A model generated the notes under the pieces. It was not told where the DNA came from and searched no databases. It saw nothing but the letters and a program-made list of their open reading frames with translations. The translations under genes were made by a program, and so were the position numbers. 61,254 nt of DNA from Prevotella sp. (GTDB lineage Bacteria; Bacteroidota; Bacteroidia; Bacteroidales; Bacteroidaceae). The number at the start of each line of letters is the position of its first letter. The first letter of the stretch is position 1. This document shows positions 33,949-42,169 of the stretch, piece by piece. The stretch covers positions 1-61,254 of the forward strand of contig JAGCDZ010000026.1 of assembly GCA_017650905.1 (NCBI GenBank), read 5' to 3'.

Positions 33949-36378
33949 CTACTTCACATAAATCTTCTGTCCATTAACGATATTCAATCCCTTCTGCAAG
34001 GAACTGAGTCGCTGACCGTGAAGGTTGTAGATATCATGTCTGATTTCACCCTTCTTATTTATTATTGCTTCAATTCCTGTCGTTTGTGCTTCGAATTCTC
34101 CAGTGAAGGACTCGTTGCTATTCTCCACGGTGACGGTATAGCGGCCTTTTGCGTAGGCAGAGATGTCGATGTTGAGGCCAACGATGTTGCCTGCGTTGAT
34201 GACTTTCTCGTAGACGACTTTGCCAGAGTCGTCAGTTATGCGCACCTGATAGGCATCGTCGAGCGGGTTCAAATTAATGTCTAATTTCAGGTCGTTGTAT
34301 TCTCCATATAATAACGGTTCCTCTTCACTTCTTTTCCGTGCTTTAGGCTTTGTCTTGATCGTATGAGTGAAGTCGAAGCGGTTCTTTCGGGCTCCCATGC
34401 TTTCAGGTGTAGCCCCATCCTCATATCTGTCGTTGAGGTAGATAACTTCATCGCCAACGGTACAGGATATCAGGAACTCTGGCACAAGATCAGCTCTCGG
34501 ATCGTATGCATTTCTGAACGGGGCATCACGAACTCCGACGCCTTCCAGCCAGATGGTATTGTGCATGTCTTTGCCTATCATGATTTCTCTGTAAACACCC
34601 TTAAAGCCTTCTAATCCTCCTATCTGCTTCGGCCCTATGATAAAAGGAGGAAAACCATCTTCATTCAAGAAGTGCAGGGTGTCGTTGGCTTCGAGTGAGA
34701 AGTCATACTTCAGCGTCATAGTCTGTTGCCTCTCATCAAAGGAGTACACTTTCTTATCCTCTTCGTACCATGCTCCCACTTTGGTCAGGGAAGGTCTTGG
34801 TGTCCAGTATTCATTTGAGTAATTTGGACTGACATACCGTTGGCACATCATCTGCTTGCAGGTCTTTTCGCCGATGATCGTATCGCCATCGAAGTAGTAG
34901 TAGTCAACCACCTGCACAGGACTGTCCAGGGCAGTCGGGATGGTTCCAACCTTCCATACCTTACCCTCTTCGACAAACGGACGATAATCCATCTGTGGGG
35001 TCTTGTTGATGACAGGATGTTCCTCTCCTTGATTGTCTATCACGATGTAGTTCATATTTGGGTCGAAGCCTGGAACATAGAAGTTAGTAGCATGGAGGGC
35101 CATACAATCAGCTAACGGTTCTACTTCTTGTATGACGAATTCAATCTTGTTGACCAACGGGTCATCGGTTTTCTTCTCATAAAAATAAGCGTAGTTGTTA
35201 GGTCCACATTGGGTAAAGACTTTTCCATAGATATGCAGCCGGTTGCCTTCTAATTCGTAAGTTAGCTTATGATGCTCATCGTTTTCTTTATAATCTTCTG
35301 CACCAGTAGGTAGGTTGCAGCCATGTATCTGCTTGTTCATTGTGTCATAGAATGAGAATGGCAGATACGGTTCGCCTTTAGATTCCACATAGGCAAGATA
35401 ATCCATAGAAGAGATGGGACGTTCATCATAGAGGTTTGCCAAAGGCCCTTCAAGAGAGCCGATACCCTCTATCCATGTTTTTTCGAGATTATTATCCATG
35501 CGGCGTACTGTCCATTTCCGTAAAAGGCGGTGATGCGTTACCATACTGTCTCCTTTTTCATCATAGTCGTAGCGGATAGCCTCAGGCCCTTCTGTGTAAT
35601 TGGCAACAGACAGTACTTTGTATGATACCATCTTCTGATCATTATACGAGTATGTCTCGTATGTGTCGCCCGCCTGCAGCGAAAAGTCGAACATTAGATA
35701 TTCCTTTTGCGTATCATCGTCGAAGAAATACACTTTGCGGTCTTCCTCTCGGAAAAGCCCAGTATCATAGACAACATCCAAATCATCCTCACTTCGATAC
35801 ATCTTCATGTAAGTTTTTCCATCTTTTACAATTTCTTCATTCATCAACCTGTAATACTCATGATGATAGCCTCCATCGAAATCAGAACGAATCACGTTCC
35901 ACTTCTTACCAGCCTTTACAAAGGGAAGGTAGTCGGAACCATTGGTATTATTATCCTGAGCCATTACCATCGGCTCCCCTTCCGTCAGTTCCACTTGTCC
36001 TTTGTACCACCAACAATTAAAATAGAAACTATTCGGTTCCAAGTCATGTATTGTGAACGATACGTTGAACGGACATAGGCAACTTGTTACTAATTCGGGA
36101 AGAACGGGATATATATCGACAGAGACCCCATAGATTCCACCTTCGCCGTTTATGGAGGATGATACATTAAAGTCCTGCGTGGCGCAGTTACTTTCATAGT
36201 TTAGCAATTGTACAGATAAGGTGCTTCCCTCTTTTGTCAGGATCATCGTTGGCTCCCTTTGGGGCTCCTCTCCTCGTGTCTCACTCAGGCAGCCGCTGTT
36301 CTGCACGTCCGAAGCTGTCTGGGCACTTGCCAGCATTGGCAAGAGCGTCAAAATGAATAAAGTAAATAGTTTCTTCAT
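33949..36378 (-). CDS. Large secreted protein with duplicated module and DUF3244/sorting-type C-terminus
   Basis: The 809-residue protein has a signal peptide (MKKLFTLFILTLLPMLASA). Two copies of a module are visible, starting DYLPFVKAGKKWNVI (about 148) and DYRPFVEEGKVWKVG (about 465). Each continues with a KVYFFDDD / KVYSFDER turn, a YDFSL-A-DT strand and a closing W-EGIGS / W-EGVGV. Near 700-760 a DUF3244-like Ig domain (DDAYQVRITDDSGKVVYEK) follows, then a C-terminal tail (DIYNLHGQRLSSLQKGLNIV) like those of type IX secretion cargo. It is probably exported to the cell surface. Function is unknown. It may be controlled by the TPR-HTH regulator encoded 21 nt upstream. Confidence 0.7.
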   Translation of the reverse strand: MKKLFTLFILTLLPMLASAQTASDVQNSGCLSETRGEEPQREPTMILTKEGSTLSVQLLNYESNCATQDFNVSSSINGEGGIYGVSVDIYPVLPELVTSCLCPFNVSFTIHDLEPNSFYFNCWWYKGQVELTEGEPMVMAQDNNTNGSDYLPFVKAGKKWNVIRSDFDGGYHHEYYRLMNEEIVKDGKTYMKMYRSEDDLDVVYDTGLFREEDRKVYFFDDDTQKEYLMFDFSLQAGDTYETYSYNDQKMVSYKVLSVANYTEGPEAIRYDYDEKGDSMVTHHRLLRKWTVRRMDNNLEKTWIEGIGSLEGPLANLYDERPISSMDYLAYVESKGEPYLPFSFYDTMNKQIHGCNLPTGAEDYKENDEHHKLTYELEGNRLHIYGKVFTQCGPNNYAYFYEKKTDDPLVNKIEFVIQEVEPLADCMALHATNFYVPGFDPNMNYIVIDNQGEEHPVINKTPQMDYRPFVEEGKVWKVGTIPTALDSPVQVVDYYYFDGDTIIGEKTCKQMMCQRYVSPNYSNEYWTPRPSLTKVGAWYEEDKKVYSFDERQQTMTLKYDFSLEANDTLHFLNEDGFPPFIIGPKQIGGLEGFKGVYREIMIGKDMHNTIWLEGVGVRDAPFRNAYDPRADLVPEFLISCTVGDEVIYLNDRYEDGATPESMGARKNRFDFTHTIKTKPKARKRSEEEPLLYGEYNDLKLDINLNPLDDAYQVRITDDSGKVVYEKVINAGNIVGLNIDISAYAKGRYTVTVENSNESFTGEFEAQTTGIEAIINKKGEIRHDIYNLHGQRLSSLQKGLNIVNGQKIYVK

Positions 36379-36399
36379 TGTTGTTATTGTTTTTTATTA

Positions 36400-37791
36400 T
36401 TATTTGCTGTTGAGTATCTGTTCCAGTGTGATGTCTGGATTACTCTCTCCGAACACGTCCTTCTTCAGTTTGAGCTTGCGATGCTGGACGGCTGAGATGG
36501 TGATGCAGTAGATGTTGCCGATGGTGCGATTGCTGAGGCCAAGACGCGTGAGAATGCACAGACGGATGTCGTCTTCCTGCATGTTGGGGTATTGTTCGCG
36601 AATACGGGCAAAACGGTTGTTGTCGATGGCATTGAGCGTGCGTTCTATCTCGCTCCATTCGTGCGGATTGAGGGTGATGAGTGAATCGTCACTTTTGTTG
36701 AGTTTCTTCAGTACTTCTGTCCGCTCGAGGATGAAGTCTTGCAGGAAAGCCACCACTTCGTTCGCCTGATGCAGCAAGGTCTTCTGATGCGCAGCCTCCT
36801 GTTGGAGCCGCTGTTTCTCCTGTTCCTGCATACGGATACGATAGCGAAGTGCCTGCACAACCGCAAAAAGGATGATAACTGAAGCAATGATGACAATAAG
36901 GAGGGTACGACCATACATCTTTGAGCGGTATTCCAGTTGCTGATTCTCCATTTCCTGCCTCAATGTCTCCTGATAGTATTGGTCTTTCTGCTCAAGCGCC
37001 TTGTAATAGATGTCTTCTATCTGATCGAAGGCCTCATCCAAACTATCCTCGATCTGTGTGGCGCCTATCCGTCGGAGTGCTATCTTTGCAAGGTTACTCT
37101 GCACGATATATGCCAGATGGACATCATCACTTGGATCAATCTGGCGATAGATGGTTTCTGCTGAATCGAGCATGTTAAGGCTGAGGTAACTGCGAGCCAG
37201 CACTTGTAGTGTGCCAGGTCTCAGGTCGGTGGTCGCTGTTGATAGTGCCTGATGGGCATAGTCGAGTGCCTGGCGATAGTCTTCCTTGGCCCAAGCAATG
37301 TTTGCAAGACTGGTGAGCGTCTGACACATCAGATCTGTCATCTGTCCGTTCTCAGCGATATCGTATGCACGGTTGATGTACCCAAGTGCCTCGTCGTATG
37401 AGCTTTCAGTGTTGAAAGCCACTTGTGCAGCGTAAGTGCCTGCATAGTCGAGCAGTATGACATTGTTACGCTCATCGTCGGGATGCTGTTCATAGATAGT
37501 CAGGGCTTTCTTCATCAGTCGTAGTGCTTCCTCAGGATTGCTCTGCGATAATGCTGCCGCCAATCGCTGGTACGCGATATAATTGGTGTGCCAATCCTCA
37601 GAGGCTTCCGCCAATTGTATGGTCTTTCGCAATAAAGTCTCACCCTGACGGATGCTATCGTTGGCCAAAGCAGCCTCAGCTTCCTCCAGACAACGTGCTG
37701 CCGTCTGTGGGCCTGACTGCTGTTGATTGCAAGCAAACATCAGAGCGCCTATAATGAATATGTACAATGATCTTATATACATCGTTATCAC
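36400..37791 (-). CDS. Membrane-anchored TPR-HTH transcriptional regulator
   Basis: The 463-residue protein has an N-terminal lipobox-like signal (GALMFACNQ), about five TPR-type helical repeats (35-255: YDEALGYINRAYDIAE, YRQALDYAHQALS), one membrane helix (about 295-315, TLLIVIIASVIILFAVVQ), a coiled coil (RIRMQEQEKQRLQQEAAHQK) and a C-terminal LuxR-like HTH (DDIRLCILTRLGLSNRTIGNIYCITISAVQ). Such Bacteroidetes regulators sense in the periplasm and bind DNA from the membrane. It is the first gene before the two secreted-protein genes in the same direction, 21 nt from the nearest, which makes them likely targets. Confidence 0.8.
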   Translation of the reverse strand: MITMYIRSLYIFIIGALMFACNQQQSGPQTAARCLEEAEAALANDSIRQGETLLRKTIQLAEASEDWHTNYIAYQRLAAALSQSNPEEALRLMKKALTIYEQHPDDERNNVILLDYAGTYAAQVAFNTESSYDEALGYINRAYDIAENGQMTDLMCQTLTSLANIAWAKEDYRQALDYAHQALSTATTDLRPGTLQVLARSYLSLNMLDSAETIYRQIDPSDDVHLAYIVQSNLAKIALRRIGATQIEDSLDEAFDQIEDIYYKALEQKDQYYQETLRQEMENQQLEYRSKMYGRTLLIVIIASVIILFAVVQALRYRIRMQEQEKQRLQQEAAHQKTLLHQANEVVAFLQDFILERTEVLKKLNKSDDSLITLNPHEWSEIERTLNAIDNNRFARIREQYPNMQEDDIRLCILTRLGLSNRTIGNIYCITISAVQHRKLKLKKDVFGESNPDITLEQILNSK

Positions 37792-37811
37792 TTTTCATTC
37801 GTTCCCGGTTG

Positions 37812-37819
37812 CAAAGTTA
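37812..37819 (-). promoter_or_regulatory. -7 box upstream of the TPR-HTH gene
   Basis: On the minus strand TAACTTTG matches the consensus and lies 20 nt from the start codon at 37791. No good TTTG is seen 19-20 nt upstream. The rest of the gap to 38035 shows only a repeated CCTATGGAAAA-type word (about 37850 and 37927). Confidence 0.5.
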
Positions 37820-38035
37820 CGATATATTTTCGAAAGTTGTATCAGTTGCCTATGGAAAAGTTGCAAACGTACAAAATACAGAAATCCCTAAAAATCAAGC
37901 GATTACAAAAACAAGAATGTTAAACCCTATGGAAAATTTAGTTCTGCCATCATTACTGACATGGTAAAAAGGATGATTCCGCATAAATGATGGGTGGGAA
38001 ATCAAGGAATCGGTCCAGTGAGTTTTAGGGAGTTA

Positions 38036-38476
38036 TTATTGGGCAGCTTCGGTGCCGCTGTAGTTGATGCGGAGGGCAAAGGATCGCTGGAGAGCTTCCT
38101 TTACGTCGGCGATGACGCCCATGGGCGTGTGTCTGTCGGCTTTCAGGCTGACGGTCATGCGTTCGGCATTCTCTTCAGACAATTTCTTGCGCTCAACCTC
38201 AATGAGGGCAGCCAGATGGTCAATGTCGGTAAGTTGGTTGTTCACCTGAATCTGCGAAGCGCTGACATAGACATTGATGACAGCCGACTTCTGCTGCAGT
38301 TTCTGTACCTCGGTGCCAGCGGGCACCTGATAACGCACCTTCACATCGTCGTGACGCATGTGGGTGACAATCATAAAGAAGAAAAGCACGGTGAAGATGA
38401 GGTCGGGCATCGAGGCCAGGTTCAGCCCCGGCATCTCATGCGAACTGCGACGGAAGAGAGACTGCATGCGAATCAT
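38036..38476 (-). CDS. exbD: ExbD-family proton-channel component (second copy)
   Basis: The 146-residue protein has the ExbD layout: a short cytoplasmic N-terminus (GLNLASMPDLIFTVLFFFMIV) whose Asp in the membrane helix is the expected proton-carrying residue, then a periplasmic domain of about 100 residues. It works with ExbB and TonB to energise outer-membrane transport. It overlaps the previous exbD by 4 nt (ATGA). It differs from the first copy in having a shorter periplasmic part. Confidence 0.85.
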   Translation of the reverse strand: MIRMQSLFRRSSHEMPGLNLASMPDLIFTVLFFFMIVTHMRHDDVKVRYQVPAGTEVQKLQQKSAVINVYVSASQIQVNNQLTDIDHLAALIEVERKKLSEENAERMTVSLKADRHTPMGVIADVKEALQRSFALRINYSGTEAAQ

Positions 38477-38994
38477 AACTCACCTCCCTTCGACGGCTTC
38501 GACTCACTGATGCGTTGGGGATAATACTGGTTTACCTCATCGCGCAGCTCCTCCACGAGTTCGCCATAGGCTTTTCCGTATCGCTCACGGGCATAACGCT
38601 CGCGCAGCTGGGCATAGGCCGCCACAATGGCATTCTGCATATGGAAATATGCCTCGTAGGTAGTAGCACGATCGGTCTGGATGCTGATGACATGAGCCGT
38701 GCGATCGGCAGCGACGAACTCTATCAGGCGCTGCCTGAGCTGCTGAGGTGTGAGTAGTGTGCCATCGACAGCCAGATGGTCGTTGGCATCGAGTGTGACT
38801 TGCAGCACATGATCCTTGCGCACATCGGTAGGGGGCTGCTGCTCCTGAGGCGGTGGCGGCAACTGGCGCAAAAGGCCCTTGTCCGTGTCCATCGACGATG
38901 TCACGAGAAAGAAAATCAGCAACATAAACGAAATGTCGGCTGTGGAACTGGTGTTCAGTTCCGGAATCTGCTCAAAACGACGCCTGCGAAACAT
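38473..38994 (-). CDS. exbD: ExbD-family proton-channel component (first copy)
   Basis: The 173-residue protein has the ExbD core PELNTSSTADISFMLLIFFLV, with the key Asp at the start of the single helix, followed by a periplasmic domain and a Pro-rich stretch (RQLPPPPQEQQPP). It starts inside the preceding membrane-protein gene with a 40-nt overlap and overlaps the next exbD by 4 nt, so the cluster is tightly coupled. Two different ExbD proteins in a row are common in Bacteroidetes. Confidence 0.88.
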   Translation of the reverse strand: MFRRRRFEQIPELNTSSTADISFMLLIFFLVTSSMDTDKGLLRQLPPPPQEQQPPTDVRKDHVLQVTLDANDHLAVDGTLLTPQQLRQRLIEFVAADRTAHVISIQTDRATTYEAYFHMQNAIVAAYAQLRERYARERYGKAYGELVEELRDEVNQYYPQRISESKPSKGGEL

Positions 38995-39311
38995 CCGATA
39001 ATCAATATAAGGGAGGTGTAGATGAACATGTCGGCGGCCTTCAGCCAGAACGCATCGGTAAAGAGCACACCATTGGTCTTAACGGGTTCGGAAGAACCCA
39101 ACACAAAGGTCAACACAAGACAAAGCAGGAAAGCCACCACCACGACCCATGCCATACGAGTACGGGGCACACCATTGACCACCTCGTCGGCTTTCGTCCT
39201 CAGGCGCACTGACTTCACCACCGACACAAGCGTGACAATAATCGCCGCAGCGACGGCGATATACATCAGCCAAAGCATGATGTCGGCGACTATAGGAGAA
39301 ACGAGCGACAT
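38955..39311 (-). CDS. Small three-helix membrane protein in the exb cluster
   Basis: The 118-residue protein has three predicted membrane helices (about 9-30, MLWLMYIAVAAAIIVTLV; 53-71, MAWVVVVAFLLCLVLTFVLG; 92-113, MFIYTSLILIIGCFAGVVLS). I recognise no family. It lies 3 nt after exbB and overlaps exbD by 40 nt, so it is made with the Ton motor and may be an accessory subunit; this is inference from position only. Confidence 0.75.
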   Translation of the reverse strand: MSLVSPIVADIMLWLMYIAVAAAIIVTLVSVVKSVRLRTKADEVVNGVPRTRMAWVVVVAFLLCLVLTFVLGSSEPVKTNGVLFTDAFWLKAADMFIYTSLILIIGCFAGVVLSRFRN

Positions 39312-39314
39312 GGG

Positions 39315-40145
39315 CTAATGGTTTTCTTTCCAGACGGCTATGAGGTCGAGCAGGCGGATGGCCGACTCTTCCATCTGAGCCGTCAGGTGTTCGATCTTCG
39401 AGAGGATATAGCTGTAGAACAACTGGAGCACTAAGGCGACGATGATACCGAAGATGGTGGTGATCAGCGCCACCTTCATGCCCTGAGCCACGATGGTAGG
39501 ACTGATGTCGCCCTTGATCTGGATGCTGTCGAAAGCCATCACCATACCAATTACGGTACCTAAGAACCCAAGGGAGGGGGCCATCGCAATGAAGAGTTTG
39601 ATCCACGAACAGCCCTTTTCAAGGTTGGCCGCCTGCAGACCACCGTAATTGGTGACGCTGCGCTCGATGGCATCCATAGGCTGGTTGATATGGAGCAATG
39701 CATGATAGCACACACTTGACACTGGGCCGCGTGTACTACGACAAAGTTTCTTGGCACCATCGAGGTCATCGGCCTTCAGGCGCGCCTCCACATCGTCCAA
39801 CAATTTCCTTGACTTGATCTCTGACATCATCAGATAGAGAATGCGCTCGATACAGAAGGCCAGTCCCAACACTAAGGCCAGAGCCACCAACGACATAAAG
39901 CCTACATTTCCATCGATGAATTTGGTTTTCAGCTGCTTATGAAAACTCTTTTCTTCTGCCTCGTCCTCACCAACAGCAACAGCCAAAGCCTCATCGTCGA
40001 CCATGGTGGTAACGAGAGAGTCCTGAGCAACAGAGTCTGTAAGTACGATGGAGGAAGAATCGGGTTTAAGTGAATCCTGGGCACCCACAGTCTGTGGCAA
40101 TGCCAAAAACATAAGCAACACGGACAATAGATAAAACCTCTTCAT
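39315..40145 (-). CDS. exbB: ExbB/TolQ-type proton channel
   Basis: The 276-residue protein has an N-terminal signal-like helix (MKRFYLLSVLLMFLALPQTVGA) and an acidic periplasmic stretch, then the MotA/TolQ/ExbB domain with helices at about 80-100, 180-205 and 220-245. The signature region is IAMAPSLGFLGTVIGMVMAF and GMKVALITTIFGIIVAL. It forms the stator of the Ton system with the ExbD proteins encoded next. No separate promoter is visible; the nearest upstream start is that of tRNA-Ser, so the cluster may be read from there. Confidence 0.9.
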   Translation of the reverse strand: MKRFYLLSVLLMFLALPQTVGAQDSLKPDSSSIVLTDSVAQDSLVTTMVDDEALAVAVGEDEAEEKSFHKQLKTKFIDGNVGFMSLVALALVLGLAFCIERILYLMMSEIKSRKLLDDVEARLKADDLDGAKKLCRSTRGPVSSVCYHALLHINQPMDAIERSVTNYGGLQAANLEKGCSWIKLFIAMAPSLGFLGTVIGMVMAFDSIQIKGDISPTIVAQGMKVALITTIFGIIVALVLQLFYSYILSKIEHLTAQMEESAIRLLDLIAVWKENH

Positions 40146-40156
40146 TTCCTAAATCA

Positions 40157-40175
40157 GCGGAGAGAACAAGATTCG
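40157..40175. repeat. Copy of the tRNA-Ser 3' end
   Basis: GCGGAGAGAACAAGATTCG repeats the T-arm/acceptor end of tRNA-Ser at 40206-40224 with one mismatch in 19, 49 bp away and in the same orientation. A relic of tandem tRNA duplication or of an integration site fits. Confidence 0.7.
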
Positions 40176-40206
40176 CCTGAGGGCGTTTTGAACCCTGTTC
40201 TTTTTG

Positions 40207-40294
40207 CGGAGAGAACAGGATTCGAACCTGCGAACCAGTTTTGCCGGTTACACGCTTTCCAGGCGTGCCTCTTCAACCACTCGAGCACCTCTCC
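40207..40294 (-). tRNA. tRNA-Ser (GGA)
   Basis: The 88-nt class II tRNA folds fully: acceptor GGAGAG/CTCTCC, anticodon stem CACGC/GCGTG with loop CTGGAAA (anticodon GGA), long variable arm AACCGG/CTGGTT, and T arm GCAGG-TTCGAAT-CCTGT. The 3' CCA is not encoded. It reads the UCC and UCU serine codons. Confidence 0.95.
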
Positions 40295-40310
40295 TTTGGA
40301 TTAGCGGCTG

Positions 40311-40318
40311 CAAAGGTA
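40311..40318 (-). promoter_or_regulatory. -7 box of the tRNA-Ser promoter
   Basis: On the minus strand TACCTTTG lies 16 nt before the tRNA 5' end. The expected upstream element falls inside the 7-bp repeat array at 40327-40353. Confidence 0.65.
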
Positions 40319-40326
40319 ATAATTTT

Positions 40327-40353
40327 AGTTGACAGTTGACAGTTGACAGTTGA
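40327..40353. repeat. 7-bp tandem repeat AGTTGAC (3.9 copies)
   Basis: AGTTGAC starts at 40327, 40334 and 40341, with AGTTGA at 40348. The array occupies the -33 region of the tRNA-Ser promoter, like the TTTTCAC array before the DUF2723 gene. Confidence 0.88.
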
Positions 40354-40378
40354 GAATTCCGATTTGCTTTATGCATAT

Positions 40379-41152
40379 TTAACAATTGAAGACACGTTTG
40401 GCATTTTCTGTCGTATGAAGGGCTACATCTTCCTCACTTACACCATAACACTCAGCCATCTTGCGTAGCACCTCAAGGACAAATGCCGGTTCGTTACGCT
40501 GTCCGCGATGGGGCACGGGTGCCATATAGGGCGCATCGGTCTCGAGGACAATACAGTTGAGGGGCACAGCGGCAGGCAAGACCTCTGGCAAGTGCGACTT
40601 CTTGAAAGTCAGCACGCCTCCGATACCAAGTACGAAACGGTCAAACTGGAGCAATTCACGTGCCTCGATTTCGTTGCCGGTAAAACAATGGAACACACCT
40701 CCGGGCAGGTCATCGCGGTATTTCCGAAGAATGGCGACCATCTCGTTCTGTGCCTTGCGACAGTGGATCATCAGCGGCAGACGTGTCTCCACCGACCAGC
40801 GTACCTGTTCCTCGAATGCCTCCAGCTGTTCCTGCTCAAACTCACGGCTCCAATAGAAATCGAGACCGACCTCGCCGATAGCGATGACGTTAGAGGTGAG
40901 AGAATACTTCATCTGCTTCAAGACCTCCCGCCAGTCGGAGCGGACTTCTTCAGGATGGAGGCCAAGCATGGGGTAGCAATAGTCGGGGTACTGACGACAG
41001 GTATCCATAACCGTCTTACACGACTGGAGGTCAATGGCAGGCACCAGTACTTTAGCCACACCCGCCTCACGGGCACGGGCCACCACCTCGTCGCGGTCGG
41101 CAGCGAATTCTTCACCATCAAGATGGCAATGGGTATCGATAAATGAAAGCAT
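40379..41152 (-). CDS. tatD: TatD-family metal-dependent hydrolase
   Basis: The 257-residue TIM-barrel protein has the TatD metal sites: DTHCHLD at the start, GEVGLDFYW, PLMIHC, GGVFHCFTG and ETDAPYM. TatD proteins are metal-dependent 3'-5' exonucleases linked to DNA repair and quality control. The length is normal. Its start codon overlaps the stop of the prenyl synthase gene (TGATG), so they are translationally coupled. Confidence 0.92.
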   Translation of the reverse strand: MLSFIDTHCHLDGEEFAADRDEVVARAREAGVAKVLVPAIDLQSCKTVMDTCRQYPDYCYPMLGLHPEEVRSDWREVLKQMKYSLTSNVIAIGEVGLDFYWSREFEQEQLEAFEEQVRWSVETRLPLMIHCRKAQNEMVAILRKYRDDLPGGVFHCFTGNEIEARELLQFDRFVLGIGGVLTFKKSHLPEVLPAAVPLNCIVLETDAPYMAPVPHRGQRNEPAFVLEVLRKMAECYGVSEEDVALHTTENAKRVFNC

Positions 41153-42126
41153 CAGGACTGGCGGTTCATCATTTGCTCAATATAATCACGGAGAATGGTC
41201 TTACGCTCCTCAGCAACACTCACACGGTCGAGATACTGACAGCCCTGCTCGAAATAACAGTTGATGCGCTCCTCACAGAGTTGACGAATACCAATCTCAT
41301 TATAGAGTTTCGTCACTGCAGCCACCTTTTCCTCACGGTCGAAATCCTTAGTCTCAATCCAACGGGTCAGTTCGGCTTTCTGAGCTGCATTGGCCCGGTT
41401 CAGGGCATTGATGAGCATATAGGTCTTCTTGTTCGACGTGATATCGCCACCGATGTTCTTGCCGAACACCTTCGGATCGCCATAGACATCGAGGAGGTCA
41501 TCCTGCAGTTGGAAGGCCAAGCCGATCTGCTCGCCAGTCTTATAGAGATTGGTCAGGTCGTTGGCTGAGGCATCGGCCATGATGCCACCAATCTTCAGGG
41601 CACAGGCCAGCAGAACACTCGTCTTCAGACGGATCATCTCGATATATTCCGCCTCAGTCACGTCGTCACGGGTTTCAAACTCCACGTCAAACTGCTGCCC
41701 CTCGCCAATCTCAAATGTTGTCTGCAGAAAGATGTCCATCACATCCTTCAGTTTGTCAGCCTCGCAGTCCTCTACCCGCTCGAAAGCCTGCAGTAGCATG
41801 GTATCGCCTGAAAGTATGGCCTGATTGGCATTCCACCTCTTATGGACCGTCTCGTGGCCTCGACGCATATCAGCATGGTCCATCAGGTCGTCGTGAAGCA
41901 ACGTAAAGTTGTGATAGGTCTCCACACCGATGGCCTGCGACATGATGCGCTCAGGATCCTCCCGATAGAGGTTATAAGCCAACAGCATAAGAACGGGACG
42001 GATGCGCTTACCACCCAACGACAACACGTAGCGTATCGGATCATAGAGCGTGTGTGGCTGACGGTCATAGGCGAGGTTCTCCAGGGCCTCGTTCACCTTT
42101 TTGAGCAATTCTTCTGAACTGTACAT
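41152..42126 (-). CDS. Polyprenyl (farnesyl/geranylgeranyl-type) diphosphate synthase
   Basis: The 324-residue protein has both Asp-rich motifs of trans-prenyltransferases, LLHDDLMDHADMRRG (first) and FQLQDDLLDVYGD (second), and the GGKRIRPVL substrate-binding motif. It condenses isopentenyl diphosphate with allylic diphosphates to make C15-C20 or longer chains for quinones and bacterial polyprenols. Chain length cannot be read with confidence. It lies 30 nt after tonB and overlaps tatD. Confidence 0.88.
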   Translation of the reverse strand: MYSSEELLKKVNEALENLAYDRQPHTLYDPIRYVLSLGGKRIRPVLMLLAYNLYREDPERIMSQAIGVETYHNFTLLHDDLMDHADMRRGHETVHKRWNANQAILSGDTMLLQAFERVEDCEADKLKDVMDIFLQTTFEIGEGQQFDVEFETRDDVTEAEYIEMIRLKTSVLLACALKIGGIMADASANDLTNLYKTGEQIGLAFQLQDDLLDVYGDPKVFGKNIGGDITSNKKTYMLINALNRANAAQKAELTRWIETKDFDREEKVAAVTKLYNEIGIRQLCEERINCYFEQGCQYLDRVSVAEERKTILRDYIEQMMNRQS

Positions 42127-42148
42127 ATCTTGAATGTTTGGTTTACTG

Positions 42149-42169
42149 CTTATAGTTTATAGTTTAAAG
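42149..42169. repeat. 7-bp tandem repeat (CTATAAA family, minus strand)
   Basis: On the minus strand CTTTAAA, CTATAAA and CTATAAG follow one another across the tonB stop codon. The same 7-bp family occurs at 46575-46595. Confidence 0.55.
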
